The notes beneath the pieces are model-generated. The model was not told the DNA's origin and made no database searches. It was given only the letters and a program-made list of their open reading frames with translations. A stretch of DNA of 64,000 bases, taken from contig JAPEVC010000031.1 of the NCBI GenBank assembly GCA_027946555.1, positions 124,001-188,000 of the forward strand, written 5' to 3'. Origin of the DNA: Gnomoniopsis sp. IMI 355080. Taxonomy: Eukaryota > Ascomycota > Sordariomycetes > Diaporthales > Gnomoniaceae. Both the position numbers and the translations under genes were made by a program. Position 1 is the stretch's first letter. The number at the start of each line of letters is the position of its first letter. Below, piece after piece: positions 44,846-56,757 of the stretch.

Positions 44846-46098
44846 AATCCGTTGAGGGTCGCCCTACCTGGCTCACCTAGCCGCCATTGCCGGATCAATG
44901 CCTGCAAACGTTTCGACCTCCTTTTTTCTTCTTCTTCTTATCCCCCCTCTTTGTCTTTCCTTGTGTGACCTGAGCATGATGGGTTGGCGTTATATGATAT
45001 ACACCGGAGACCACCAGACTTCATCATTGGGCGGCGTTGAGACCTTGACAGGTTTATTGATTACTGCTGATTACTTACAGTTTTGTTCAGTTTGATTTTT
45101 AGCATTATGATGGTGTGTTGTCCACTTGAGTCCTGTTGTCTGGCTCTCTAGCTGTCAAGCCAGGCTTGGAAGGCGGAGGCCTTGTCGACTCTTTAGATCT
45201 CGTTATGCTTCAAGAGGGCCCTTTACTACTTGCACCATGCTTGGATGACATATTTGGATATCGGGGATACAGACTGCTTACAATCCTTGAAATTGGTTCG
45301 GACAAGGTCGCGTTTCACCAGATATGCCGGCACCCTGATGCGAATATCGGGGCATGGCTTGATATTGGATACGTGTATGATGAGCCATCACATAGTCAGA
45401 CGGACATGTCCTCATAATTCATGGATATTGCTCCCCATGCATGGATTCCAAGCACCGGATCCGACCCCCATCAAAACCGGCTTGACTTCTGGCATGCTGG
45501 TTCGCCCGAGTCAGTGTGATGTTGGTCCTTTTGGACTACAGATAAGCCTACTCATATTTCAAGTGTTTGAGGAAGCGTACATGGTCCAAGCGGGCGTGTG
45601 CACTGGCTCGTTTTGTCAGGCTTGCTATAAGTGCACCAATATGCAGCTGGAAGCCTTCACATCTCGAGACCGTACTATCTTCCAGAAGACACATACCGAG
45701 AGCTTCACACGCCACAAGAAGAGAACCCTGTGAACTGTCGAGAAACGTCATGGACTAGGAGAGAAAAAAGAAGAGAAAAAACAAGAAAGAAAGAACAGCA
45801 CAATCAAGTGCGATCTCGAATTTGATAACATTGGTCCCCCAGGTATCGCTAGCAATTTCAAGAATAGGCCGTTTCTTTCGTGACGTCGCTACATTGCTAC
45901 TAATTCGGCCAGTCACTGCCCTTAACAATCCATACAGCAACTCGTGTGAGAAAGTCCGTGATTTCTACTATGTACTTTACTGTGCGGTTCTTTCTCAGTC
46001 ATGTTCAAGATACGTACAAATTCTACTCGATAAGCTACACCAATCGCTTTTCAAAGTCCGCAATCCGTACCAGAGTCTTTTCCCACACCGACCAGCCT
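44846..46098. other. Convergent intergenic region
   Basis: 1.25 kb between the 3' ends of the zinc-binding protein gene and the CitE-like gene. No gene supported; A/G-rich stretch near 45760-45800. Confidence 0.58.
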
Positions 46099-47085
46099 TC
46101 ACTCAGGCTCCTGTCCCTTCCACTTCTCCCTCATGCCTTCCACATCAAAGCCACACCGCGCAGCCCTGTCCACCACCGCCTTCGCCTTCCTCACAACCGG
46201 CACATCGATCATCTTCCCCTCCAGCGTCCACGCGCCGCGCCGCTCCCCGCTCGCTGCCTTCTCATCCGCAATCACCACCCGCACACTCCATTCCACCTCG
46301 GCCTCCCCCGGCGCAAACGCCCTCTGCACCTCCTTTACCTGCGATGGGTGGATGCACTGCTTCCCGTTGAACCCCATCCCGCGCCCATCCTCGCACTCGG
46401 CGGCCAGCCGCGCCTCGCCCTCCTTGCCACGGAACGTCGTACACACCAGGTCGATCGTGCTGGGCAAATCAAACGCGCGCGCGTGCGTGGCGATGGCAGA
46501 CCGAGCGTAGAGGAATTCCTTGAGCGATGGCGTGCGCGTCAGGCTGAGGTCGTGGCTAAAGTCCTCGGCGGCAAAGATCAGTCCCGACAGATGCACGTTG
46601 TCGCGCGTGCCAGCGCGGCAGATGGCTTCCAAGTTCAGGATGGCGGTGGCGGATTCGATGAGCGCGAGGAGCTGGATAGGTCTGCTGCTGGCCGCTCCGG
46701 GCTGGTAGCGTTCTGGCGCAACGTGCTTGAGCACGTCGGCGACAAAGGTGAGGTCGGAGGCGGTGTTGACTTTGGGGATGACGATGGCGTCGAGAGCGGG
46801 CAGCGCGCCGAGAGCTTGCAGGTCAGCGAGCGCGTAGGGTGTAGAGGGCGCGTTGATGCGCGCAGCGAGCTCGGCGATGGTCTCTGGGCGGGCTGAGAGC
46901 GAGCCGAGGTGGCTAGCGAGTGCGGCACGGGCGTTGGGCTTTTCTGAGGGGGTTACGGAGTCTTCAAGGTCGTAGGTGACATTGTCAGAGGTGAGAGAGA
47001 GGGACTTGGTGAGGAATCTGGATGAGGAGGCGGGGACGTAGAGGAGGGCGCGGCGGAGGACAGAGGCCGAGGCTGGAGAGGCCAT
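46099..47085 (-). CDS. CitE-like lyase (HpcH/HpaI aldolase fold, CLYBL-like)
   Basis: An intronless gene for 328 residues, normal length for the family. Eukaryotic relatives act on citramalyl-CoA or similar CoA thioesters, often in mitochondria. The TIM-barrel markers are all present. RALLYVPASSSRFL and YDLEDSVTPSEKP (E41) come first, then ARINAP (R76), IVIPKVNTASDL and the metal ligand E144 in ALIESATAI. The second acidic ligand lies in GLIFAAEDF (E174/D175), followed by GFNGKQCIHPSQV (239-250). The first 15 residues carry arginines and few acids, so mitochondrial import is possible but not certain. It is divergent to TVP23 with 592 bp between start codons. The precise CoA substrate is not deducible. 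Confidence 0.92.
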   Translation of the reverse strand: MASPASASVLRRALLYVPASSSRFLTKSLSLTSDNVTYDLEDSVTPSEKPNARAALASHLGSLSARPETIAELAARINAPSTPYALADLQALGALPALDAIVIPKVNTASDLTFVADVLKHVAPERYQPGAASSRPIQLLALIESATAILNLEAICRAGTRDNVHLSGLIFAAEDFSHDLSLTRTPSLKEFLYARSAIATHARAFDLPSTIDLVCTTFRGKEGEARLAAECEDGRGMGFNGKQCIHPSQVKEVQRAFAPGEAEVEWSVRVVIADEKAASGERRGAWTLEGKMIDVPVVRKAKAVVDRAARCGFDVEGMREKWKGQEPE

Positions 47086-47677
47086 TGTGGGCGGGATTTT
47101 GTGTAGGTAGCTGTAAATGATGATGATATATTGGTTGTGCCAGATCAGTAATTATGGTCTTTGCATGATCTCGACGAAGAGATCATACCTCCTCATGGAA
47201 TTCTCGAGAGAAGTTGAATAGGCTACTTCACTTGCAAAGTGAAGCTATCGCCGGTTATTGCCTGTCAAAAATCCCCATGTACAGTACTGTGTAACTACAG
47301 CATGATCTACCTAGGTACGTCCGTACGGGTAGGTAAGTAGGTTGTAGACCCTTGTTCTACCCCAGCTTTTAGGGGTCGCAGGGTGACGACATTTGCCCTG
47401 GCCGATCAAGCTGTCTCCCTTGCGCTTGACAAGAAGCCCCCCCTGTCACCGTTATCGAGAACAGTGCCGGCCGCGACAAACCAATTTACACAGTACAGTA
47501 CCAGCTTCCACATCTGCCACATCAGCCTTATTGCTGGGCCACGAGTCTCGACAACAACCGACCCTGAAGGCACAAACCACCAAGCTTGCGGAAATCGAGA
47601 ACCCAACTGGGACATTTCGGCCGGTTCACGAAGAATACAAAGTCGCTCTTTACTCACATTGGAACCCAAATCTCACG
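47086..47677. other. Bidirectional promoter region (CitE-like / TVP23)
   Basis: The shortest divergent gap in the window (592 bp). It carries TACAGTAC at 47280 and 47494 and TACCTAGGTA at 47308. An open frame continuous with TVP23 reaches back to 47393 but contains no conserved sequence and is probably leader. Confidence 0.6.
47280..47317. promoter_or_regulatory. TACAGTAC and TACCTAGGTA motif cluster in a divergent promoter
   Basis: TACAGTAC (47280-47287) and TACCTAGGTA (47308-47317) lie in the 592-bp region between the CitE-like and TVP23 start codons. A second TACAGTAC is at 47494. Function unknown. Confidence 0.4.
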
Positions 47678-48514
47678 ATGGACTCGCAGCAGGCGCCTGC
47701 GCCAGGCTCCCTAAGCTGGCGCTTGAGTTCGCATCCCATCACATTACTGACCTTCCTGGCCTTTCGATCGTGTAAGTAGACTTTCTGGCGCAAGCACGGC
47801 ACGGGAATTGTACAAGCTAATCACAAACTCCCATCGCAGCAAGTCTACTAGTCTACCTCTTCGGCCTCCTCTTCACCCAGAACCTGTATGCTCTCTCTCT
47901 CTGTGCCTCTCCATCCCTTAATCTGGAGACAAGCCGCAGCAGCTAACCCATTGTTCTCTCTCTCCCCGAAAAGCGTCCTGATCTTCATCATCACAATCCT
48001 CCTCCTCGCCGCCGACTTCTACTACCTCAAAAACATCGCCGGACGGCGCCTCGTCGGCTTGCGCTGGTGGAACGAGGTGGACCCGGCGTCGGGTGACTCC
48101 AAATGGGTATTTGAGAGCAGCGAGCCCGGCACCAAGACCATCAATCCTACCGATAGCCGCTTCTTCTGGCTGGCCAACTACGTCCAGCCGTTGCTGTGGG
48201 TCGCGTTGGCGGTGCTGGCGCTGGTGCGCTTCATGTTCATTTGGCTGCCGCTTGTTGGTGAGTTTCAACCCCCATCCCCCCGCGGCGCAAAAGACGATTT
48301 AAGATGTGGTAAAAGAGTGGAAGTTGTGACTGATTTTTGGGAAAAATTAACCAAAACAATAGCTATCGCAATGGCCTTGACCATCACCAATTCTCTGGCC
48401 TTCTCGCGGTGTGACAGGTTCAGCCAGGCGTCTAGCATTGCTGGCACGGCCTTCTCGACGACGGGACTCGCTGGAAACATTGCTAGTGGTATGGTGGGCA
48501 GACTCTTCAGGTAG
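47678..48514 (+). CDS. TVP23: Golgi membrane protein TVP23
   Basis: A late-Golgi vesicle membrane protein involved in trafficking. Four exons (47678-47771, 47840-47885, 47974-48257, 48363-48514) give 191 residues, close to the yeast 199. Four membrane segments are visible at about 21-44, 46-64, 112-134 and 136-154. The family signature DFYYLKNIAGRRLVGLRWWNEV is split across residues 61-82, and SKWVFES and RCDRFSQ are also conserved. The C-terminus ends with a Gly-rich stretch (GNIASGMVGRLFR). The second intron carries a perfect CAGCTAAC branch site. Start is the ATG before DSQQAPAP. Confidence 0.93.
47772..47839 (+). other. TVP23: Intron 1 of TVP23
   Basis: A 68-bp intron, donor GTAAGT, acceptor TCGCAG. 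Confidence 0.85.
47886..47973 (+). other. TVP23: Intron 2 of TVP23
   Basis: An 88-bp intron, donor GTATGC, branch GCTAACCC, acceptor GAAAAG; it lies between TM1 and TM2. Confidence 0.85.
48258..48362 (+). other. TVP23: Intron 3 of TVP23
   Basis: A 105-bp intron, donor GTGAGT, acceptor ACAATAG. Confidence 0.85.
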
Positions 48515-49536
48515 AGAGAGGTCTGGCAAGATTCTTGACAATATTTCCGGCTGTGCATGGCATCTTTCAGATTAGACGATCAGCTGCGCTTTGGTTTCGA
48601 TTGGCGTTGCGAGGGCACTTAGCCGGCCCCAAAAGTGGGCGATGCTATCCGTGCTTTCCTGAATTTCATGATTAGGCATTTTGTATGGTTTATCAGGAGC
48701 GGAAGGGAAAGGGAAGGCAAAGCAAGGCAAGGCAAGGGAAAGACCTCACAGGAAGCGCCGGGCGAATCGAGGGTAGGTTTTCTAGAAAGCAGGCCTGTTC
48801 AAATTATAAGAATACCTAACTCTTCCAGCTCGGGGAAATGGTGCCTGTACGTGTGTATGCTCGAGTTGGTATAAGAAGCTCTCGAAACCTGGTCTGTCGT
48901 ATAGTTCTTGAAGGTGTGGAGTGTACCACCACGGTATTACCCATTGATGTCTTCGTCTTACAAGCAAGCACCTGGATTTGGACAAGGTTTACAGATGAGC
49001 TTCAATTTGTCATTGCAATGACCATCGTCCTCTAGTAAAAGAAACAATGTAAGAGCTTGCAAATGTTTTTGAAGGCCAAGGTAGGCTATCGAGACCGTTT
49101 GGGCGCACTTGAGAAAGCCACTCTCAGCTTGTTGTATAGCAAGTGTGTCAAAGGTACTGACTACGTCTTGAACTGCACACGATATATATTGAACAAGCAG
49201 CGCAGAAAATGCGGCTTGCACTTAGTTCTCTCAAGGTCTTGGTCGAACAAGATTCCCGTCCTGTTTTTAAATAAAATGTTAGACGGCCTCCAGTGTTCGA
49301 ACATGCTATTCAAAGAATTCATCGGCCTTCACCAAGAAGATTATGCAATTGTAATACAGGACAAATATGGGTATTCCGAGTAAACCAGATCCAACGTTTA
49401 GTAGACGGGTTTTTTTGTTGTTGCTGCTTTTCTTCAGAAGCCCGCGTAGAGCGTCCTAGCACTCTTCTGTTGTTCTCATCTCGCATGCTTAGGTATCTAT
49501 CAATTGAAGCCCAAACCCGTCCATGGATGCCCGGCA
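48515..49536. other. Convergent intergenic region
   Basis: 1 kb between the 3' ends of TVP23 and the cell-surface protein gene. It includes a GGAAAGGCAA-type purine-rich patch (48707-48742). No gene seen. Confidence 0.58.
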
Positions 49537-51113
49537 TCATGTCCCCCGAGCAGCCCGACTATCTGTCCTCGCCTGCTCGATAGCCTCATCCAACGCTCTC
49601 TCCTCCTCTTCAAGCCGCTTGATCTCGTCCTCGGTCATACCGTCCTCTTGTAAATAATCCGAGATCGATACACCCCCTGGCGTGTCCGACCTTCCAAGCC
49701 TTGTAGGTCCCAACTGCGGCGTCCCCGTCCTGCTGCCACTAGCACGGGGGCGGGAATCATCGCGTATGCTGCCCGGGGACAGAGGCGTTTGTTCAGTTTC
49801 GGTAGTGTCAATATTGGAGTTGATGCGCTCCGCCGTAGCTCGCGACGTGCTCCTCTCGAACTGGTCTTGCACCAAGTCCGCATAGGGCTCGTGCAGCGAA
49901 ATCGACGACGAGGGATGCGTCACCGTCGGCGAGTCTTCGACCCCCACACTGCCGTCACCACCCAGACCGCCTGTGCCAACTGTCGTCACTTTGTGGAGCG
50001 ACGAGTACACCGCGGAGCTGCGCTGCGACCCTTCGCCGGCTAAGAAGCTCCTTGGCGTGTTCACGCCGGCGTTGCCGTGGAGCCCTGACAAGCCTCGCCC
50101 GAGGTTGAGAGCCTGGCTGCTATCCACCGAGTAGGGTGTGTCCGGGGCGGTACCTGCTACTCGGGCCTCTTTCTCGGCCATCAGATCCTGGGCATCGCGG
50201 TTGTCGTCTTGCTGGCTGCGGGTGTTCCGGCGGTGGCGTCGCATGCAGAGGAAGACAACGAGCAGGATCAGTACAAGGAAGGCTACCCCGCCGACAATGG
50301 TACCAATTAGAGCGCCTTTCGAGAGGAGGCCGTACTTTTTGGAAGAGTTTGACGTCGAGGTCGACTCGTCACTGCTGCTGGTCGGTGATGGTGATGTTGT
50401 GCTGGTGGATGCCACTGTCGTCGTCTGAGATGAGACTGATATTAAGGCTGATGTGCCTTGATCCAATGCTGGTGCATTAGAGCTAAAGTTGGAATTCAGA
50501 GCATACATTTGCTGAGCTATTTGAACGTTGGCAGCAACCCCCCAGACTTGACTGTAGCTGTAATAGTTGACCGAATTGTCTGTTGCGTCGTCGTCATATT
50601 CGGTCCACTGTATCTGAAAGACAAGCGAAGAATTTGGATAACTGGTGCTCAGTTTTTTCAGATAGACAGGATCAACAAAGATCCAGCCTACCGTCTCTTG
50701 AGACGATGCTGCAGAAAGCGTCATGGTTAGCTCGCCTCCAAACCAGATTTCGCGGTCGTGACATCACACTCACTGTTCAGATAAATCCCTGAGCCGTCTG
50801 GCATTCCGGCCCTCCTTATTCTTGAATTTTCTGCTCCATATTCCGACGATGGACTCTCCTGGGGTATTACCTGGTGTGACTGTTCGTTGCCGAGGCAGAC
50901 ATTCCGTATAGTGACGGGAACCGTGCTATTCCAGGTGAAATTCCTCGGTACTAGAGAATTTATGTCGAAAATAGAAGTCCGTATAGGGGTGCCATCGATA
51001 TGAATAAGGAAGCCCTCATAGAAGGGCCCCTCATCAAATGTGAGACTCCCAACCCCCGAGACAACGGCGACCAAGGCAGAAACAAGCCATAGACGACCTG
51101 GAGGAGTTCGCAT
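49537..51113 (-). CDS. Single-pass cell-surface glycoprotein-like protein, function unknown
   Basis: Two exons (51113-50774, 50708-49537) give 503 residues. The start is the ATG at 51113, which places a clear signal peptide first (MRTPPGRLWLVSALVAVVSG). The ectodomain of about 220 residues has N-glycosylation sequons (NFT, NST, NSS) and ends in a Ser/Thr-rich stalk. One membrane segment follows (about 245-269, GALIGTIVGGVAFLVLILLV), then the stop-transfer RRHRRNTR. A 230-residue polar cytoplasmic tail ends in an acidic coiled region (EDEIKRLEEEERALDEAIEQ). The layout resembles fungal wall-stress or adhesion sensors, but no WSC or Mid2 domain is recognised. An intron of 65 bp (50709-50773) has a CTAAC branch. 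Confidence 0.82.
50709..50773 (-). other. Intron of the cell-surface protein gene
   Basis: A 65-bp intron, donor GTGAGT, branch GAGCTAACC, acceptor CTGCAG. Confidence 0.85.
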
Positions 51114-53043
51114 ACTGGACAAGCAATATCACCACCACTTAGGTGGTAGCGGAAAAGCGTGACACCTTATCCCAGTATGAGGGTTTTCAAAAGCATCTAG
51201 ACCACCAGACTTGATACGAGTAGAAGATCGAAAATAGCTAGGAGAGAGAGGGACTGAAGGGAAGAAAACAAAGTTAGAGCGGCACAGCTTCAACGCAAAG
51301 CCGAAATTCCACATCAACATGGATTGGGAGATCCACAGCCTGTGGGATATGACAGACCTGTTGGGTCAGGGACTTTGCCTCTGGCACAACCACCCCCCCC
51401 CCTTTACCTAGGTACTCCATCAGACGCTTGTCTGTCAGCCATAAAATGGGGCACCAACTGGTGATCTGCCAAAAGATGCTCCTCACCATATCTGAGCAAT
51501 GTGTGATGAGACGTTGTCGCTCATACACAATGGGCCACACAACATGTAAGTTTGCGAGGCTGTGCCCCCCCCTCCTTCGGGTCTTCCGCTAGCTCTCACT
51601 TTGCAGCTGTCACATACTACGCATCCCTTGTGCGCTGACCCAGCAGCTATTGACGCTGGACCGGGCGTGTAAGAAAGTTGTCTGAAACCTTTCTTCAGCT
51701 TGCTATGGTACGAAGCGGCCATTGGATGCGCAGAGTCGCCCCCAACGTGGGACGCAAGTGAGTGAAGTCTGCGTAGTGGCGCTCTCCCCGCCAGTAGAAC
51801 ACCAACAATTCGGTGCGCTGGTATACACATGCTGTGCAACCAAGCACGTCCACTCCCCGTGATGAACATGATTTCCTGGTCTCCCCACTCTCTGAGTCGC
51901 CAACAAATGATTCGGAAGCAGCTTGAGCCCAGCTTCAAAGGAGCCTAGGGTGGGAGTGTCGAGAAAAGCTCATCTGGATTCGCCGTCAGCCGCACCCGCA
52001 TCCTGAAGGATTCGCTGGATCTATCCGAGGCAGGCTGCCACCATGATGGGGCCCAATCCCCCCTGTCATTCATTACTCAAGAATCAAACGCGTGTACCGT
52101 CTGTATGACCGTGACGAGACGATAGATCAAAGGTATGTATCTGCTATTCGATGCCGATACGCGGCGCATGCACAGCGCATACGCAAGGTTTGGGAGCGGA
52201 GGAGGGACGAGTGCTTGAGGAAGGCTGAGAATTTGGTGATGGGACAATTGTTTCTATTTTGGGACGCGATGGAATGGAGGCATGGATCTGACCCTGGACC
52301 GAGCCAGCCGAGCACATGGGGGGAGTGTGTGGAGCCGCAGCTGATGAATGCATCATGCATAGTATCAGTACCAACCGGCCGACGTGCATTAGCTCTGCTG
52401 TCTGCAGCGGCAGCTGCAAGTCGGGGGCTTCGAGAAAGACCGACTCTCATGACAAGGCTCTTGCCCGTCGAGGTCAGCCAGGGGGGCCCCCCCCAAAGCA
52501 GGCCATATACACTTGACTTGACTTGATACAGTACGCGCGCGCAAGAGGTCGTGGCATATTGCTACGCCGCAGAGCACGAAGCCCATAAATTAAACGTCGC
52601 TGACAGGACTCTACTATACCAGGCGTGACGCCGAACCTGAACAGTCGGCCTTGCCATCCATCATCACGCACGTGTTGGTGGCTGAGCAATGCCGTGCCGT
52701 TGTGTTACCAACCGCTTCGTACATCTATCGCTTTTTGACCATGGCGTCTTGTGGTGTCAACTACTTGTTCACATTCTGCCCTTTGTATCTCTATGTGGAT
52801 TCACAGTATGATACAAACAAGAATAACAAGAATACTAGCCTCATCCCAAGTATGTCCCTCCTCGTGAGGACCTTGGTCCATAATTAGAGCTCCGCAGTGT
52901 GTTTTGCGAATAACAGTCCAGTTATTGTTCTTCCTTTGTTCGAATTGCACAACACAGCTCCCACGAATAGCGCAAGCAAGTAAGCAAGTACGCCCATCAC
53001 GCCTTATGCCCAGCCCAAAATGGTCACAAAAGCTGCCACCCGC
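51114..53043. other. Intergenic, no supported gene
   Basis: 1.9 kb. It has C-runs at 51392-51402, 51567-51573 and 52487-52494, TACCTAGGTA at 51405 and TACAGTAC at 52527. A 144-codon plus frame (52092-52526) has no recognised domain and overlaps frames on the other strand. Confidence 0.55.
51405..51414. promoter_or_regulatory. TACCTAGGTA palindrome
   Basis: The fourth copy of the 10-base palindrome, about 290 bp upstream of the single-pass cell-surface protein gene, directly after a run of C. Function unknown. Confidence 0.35.
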
Positions 53044-56000
53044 TCAAGCAAAAGTCATCTCAATCTCTTTCTCCTTGCCAAAATCGGCATCGTCGTCATC
53101 TAGGTCAGCCCACGGATTCGACGCGGAGCTTGCCAGACTTGGCGCCGTTTGCGCCGTCCTAAACTCTGGTCTTGAGACACTATCCGTGGCTGCACTTGTC
53201 TGGCTGCGTTGAGGTGGGTGGTGGTCCTCAAAGCCCGAGTCGAAGGTCATCTGGATGTGATCGTCCTGTCGGGCTGATGGATGGCCGTAGTCGTACGATG
53301 TATCTTTTGAATGGCTGGACGTGGCGTATTCGCTCCTTGCCTGGGTCAAGGAGCCTCTAGGGCTCAATACAATCCCAGGACTTGGGATCTTCATTGGTGG
53401 TAGCGTCGACTGCAGCTCGCGAACCTGCAATGTGTCGTCCTGGGAGCTATTGGCCAGCTCCGCACGTATTGCCTCGATGTCGAACAGCACACCATGATTA
53501 TTTCCCTCTTTGTCCTCCGTCCTGCCTGACGCTGCTCCGTCGGACGAGGCGTTCTTTGAGTCCTCGTAGACTTCCCAATCAGCCTTTTGTGCTTTCTTCT
53601 TGCGGCTGAAGAAGCCGCCAAAGGCACCACTCTTGCGATTATTAGCATTACCCTCTTTCTCCAGCTCTTTTCTTGCCTCCTCGATTTCATTGATCAGCTC
53701 CCGCTGTCTCTCTGCGTGGTTCTCTGGGTCGGGGTCTTCAATCTCTGTGAACTCGTCACTCTCTACAAGCCAACCAACCTCGCGCATCAGCCGTGGCATC
53801 GCTCGTCGATAGTCCATGTGGCCGGCAACAAACTCCGAGCAATCCACATTCTCCAACCCTGGCACGCCCTGAATAGACGACAATCCCGCTATGCTCCGAA
53901 TGCCACCATTGGTCAGACGGAACAGATATCCCAAAATCCAGTCATTGGTGTGATAGCCGTTCACAAACCGCCCGGATATGACCGTGCGACACTTGAGCCA
54001 CTCGTCCTGCTTCACCACGAGGGGCCCGCCAAACATGTAGACGTTTTCAATGATACCAAATGCACCCTTGCGCGCAAGCTCGAGCACACACGAGAAAATA
54101 ACTCGGGAACCGAGGGAGTAGCCGACGAGTGTGATCGGCCTTGTTCCCAAGTTTCGCTGGATCAGCGAGTCCGCCATGATGAGACCTGCTGCCCACGCTC
54201 TGTCAAGCGATACAGACCATGGGTTGTCAATTAGGTATGAGAGCTTGGTCAATACGACAGGTAATTGCAGAGCTGCCATCAAGCTGACAAGGATGGTGCT
54301 TCCAAGGACTTGTTGTAGACCTTGTGTAAGAGCCTAGATACATATCAGCTGTTGTTGCCTCTGCATTTGTCTGTCAAAGAGAAGTCTTACCTCTGTTGCC
54401 AGAATGTTGATGGTGTCACCCATACTGGTCAGCATTTCTGGCTCCCAAAGCACAGAGTAGATGTCTCCCATCACCGGATCCACGGTACTAAATGGAAGAC
54501 GGACATCGTCCACCTTTCCGGTCATCCATCCCGAAATCGTGACAATAAGATTAACCCTCTTGTTGTTGTGCAGAGGGCGGTATTCAAACGTCTTGACAGC
54601 ACCGGTCCTCCTGTTCGCAGCCCTGGCTCCAATGACACCGCCTGAAGCCGCCGCGCCGGATGTAATGATAGCAGAGGCCGCCGCACCGCCCAAGAAACTC
54701 GTAGTTCCCGTGACGCCGATGGTAGTGAACCCAGCAGCAAGACCAGCTCCAATGACAGGGGCCAGGAGACCTGCGGATAGACCGATAACCAGGCCGCCAC
54801 CGACTGTTGCTAAACCCATGACGATGTATCGCTTTTTGAGAGCTAGCTTGCGGCGGCTTTCCATGTGCTCGTCCTCGTTCCAGTTTTCTTGTTCTGCTTG
54901 CTGCTGCATCTCTAGAGCTTCTGTAACTCGCCTTTCGAAACGACAAATATCGATCCAGTCAATTTCGAGGGCTTTGCCAACTCGTTCCAAGAGCACCCGT
55001 GATCGTGAGTCGTAGATGGAGTCCGCAATGAGCACCAAGAACAAGTCACACAAAATGGTCCATCGTATGTCAATGTCCAATTTGGCACTGCTGGGCAGCT
55101 GATCTGGGAGCCGCACAGCAGGCAACTCTTCACCCTCGTGCTTATCGTAGGCTGGTGGAGGTTCCGCAGGTGTTTCTTCGGCAAAATTTCTAGGACTATC
55201 TGGTCTTGGGGAGGAAAAGCCAGAGTTTGTGGGTTTCGGTGAGGCGACCGATGCTGGACGCGAGCTGGATAATGAGTTTTTCTGCTCCGCCATGGGATTC
55301 TTAACCCTCGCATTCGCCATGAGCTGGGGGGTCAAGTCGCTGGAGATTACACCGTGCTCGCTAAGCTGTTCGATCATGACTTGCTCCGCGGTGCTAATGT
55401 CCATGTGGGAGTATAATCGGATCATGATCTTCTGAGCCCACATCTTCAAGGCCTCAGTCGCCAGCTGCACTGCTTTTTTTGTCGACCTAGTAACTTGCAC
55501 GCTTTCCATCTCTTTGACCATCCCTGACATTTCTATCCTTGTCAAGCCCACATAGGCGATCTTTTGGCCCTCGGTCAGTAGATCCTTGGTCGCCTGCATC
55601 TGCGCTACAGCATCGCGGGTACCCTCGTCGTCCACGATGCTTGTGCTAGTAGCCTTGTTGAAAAGATAATTCGTGTTGTCGTCCATGCTCGTAGCCGACT
55701 CCGCATCGTCATCCACCAAAACTCGGGTATAGCCTTTGCCAGCCCCGCCCATGCCTGCGTAGTCATATGTCTTTTCCTCCTCCACCTCTTCATTATACTC
55801 TTTCGCGATTAATCTATTATCATCGTCATACATGTCGTAGGGTGCGAAGGCCGGCATGGTCTGCCAGCCCCCGTCGTCGTCTTCCTCTTCTTCTTTCGCC
55901 GGCATGGACACCTGTTGATGGGAAAACTCGGATATGCTATTGACAGCAACTGCAGGCTGCTGGGCTGAGTCGCGCTTGGAAGCTGGTGGTGCTGGTTCCG

Positions 56001-56757
56001 GTGCCTGAGCATCGTTAGCTTTGTCTTCTAGACTGAATTTCTCTTCAGTAGCATCATCGTTTGCAGCAGAAGCTTCCTGCGTAGCTTGCGGCGTCGCCTT
56101 GGATTCTTGTTCTTTCACATTGTGCTTCTCGGGCTCTGCCTCCGTTGGTGTCGAACGCTCTTCTTGCTCTGCAGGTTCGGGATCTTTCTCTGCAGGGTCG
56201 GTGTCCTTCACTGCCTGACTGCCCTCGCTCTTCACGGGAGGCTTTTCGGTCGAGGAATCTGGGTGTGTGTCTCGACTGGAGCTGTCGTTGTCCTTTGCCA
56301 CCACTGGTCCAGCTCGTGACTCGGTTTCTGTCGGCGTGCGCACATTCGTCTTTGGTGGCGTGGCGACAGCATCTTCAAAGTCGTCCTCGTCACTACTAGC
56401 CTCAGCAGCCTCCTTCTTAGGCGTCTCTTTGTCGGCCTCATCCCTCTCAACCCCGTCGCCCCCGCTCTCTTTCACAACGTCTGTAACCGCTTGAGACTCC
56501 GGGTCCTGACGAGCACCACTTTTCTCTTTGTCCGCAGCCCCGTCCACAGGACCGGTACCCTGATCTTCTTCTTCGTCCTCCGCCTCTTTACTGTATACAA
56601 CCGGACTTCCCCGCCGGATTGGTAAGCCAAAGTCGTCGTACTCAACCTCCATCGATACAGTTTGCGCCTCGTCCTTGGTCTCGGGGTTTGGTGCCTTGGT
56701 CGATGTCGGCGGCATTGCATCCGGCGGTTTCGGCGTCTCCACCTCGTTGCCTGTCAT
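53044..56757 (-). CDS. DUF726/TMCO4-like membrane protein with lipase-fold domain
   Basis: Two exons (56757-54391, 54333-53044) encode 1218 residues. Residues 1-270 are acidic, Glu/Lys/Pro/Thr-rich and disordered. A helical region follows, then a Gly/Ala-rich hydrophobic block of about 70 residues (644-713) that probably enters the membrane. An alpha/beta-hydrolase domain comes next: VNLIVTISGWM, then the nucleophile elbow GYSLGS (S862), VYMFGGPL and VNGYHTNDWILGYLF with candidate Asp/His partners. The C-terminal 250 residues are polar, with a basic patch SRKKKAQK. Yeast and animal relatives (TMCO4, YFL034W) are linked to Golgi and clathrin-adaptor trafficking, but no enzymatic activity is certain. 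The 57-bp intron keeps the reading ATEALTQGLQQV. Confidence 0.88.
54334..54390 (-). other. Intron of the DUF726 gene
   Basis: A 57-bp intron, donor GTAAGA, branch CAGCTGATA, acceptor TATCTAG. Confidence 0.85.

Noticed and set aside
45946..46896. 316-codon plus frame
   Set aside because: Antisense shadow of the CitE-like lyase, whose catalytic motifs are all on the minus strand.
52092..52526. 144-codon plus frame as a small gene
   Set aside because: No domain or intron signals, and overlapping minus frames of similar length.
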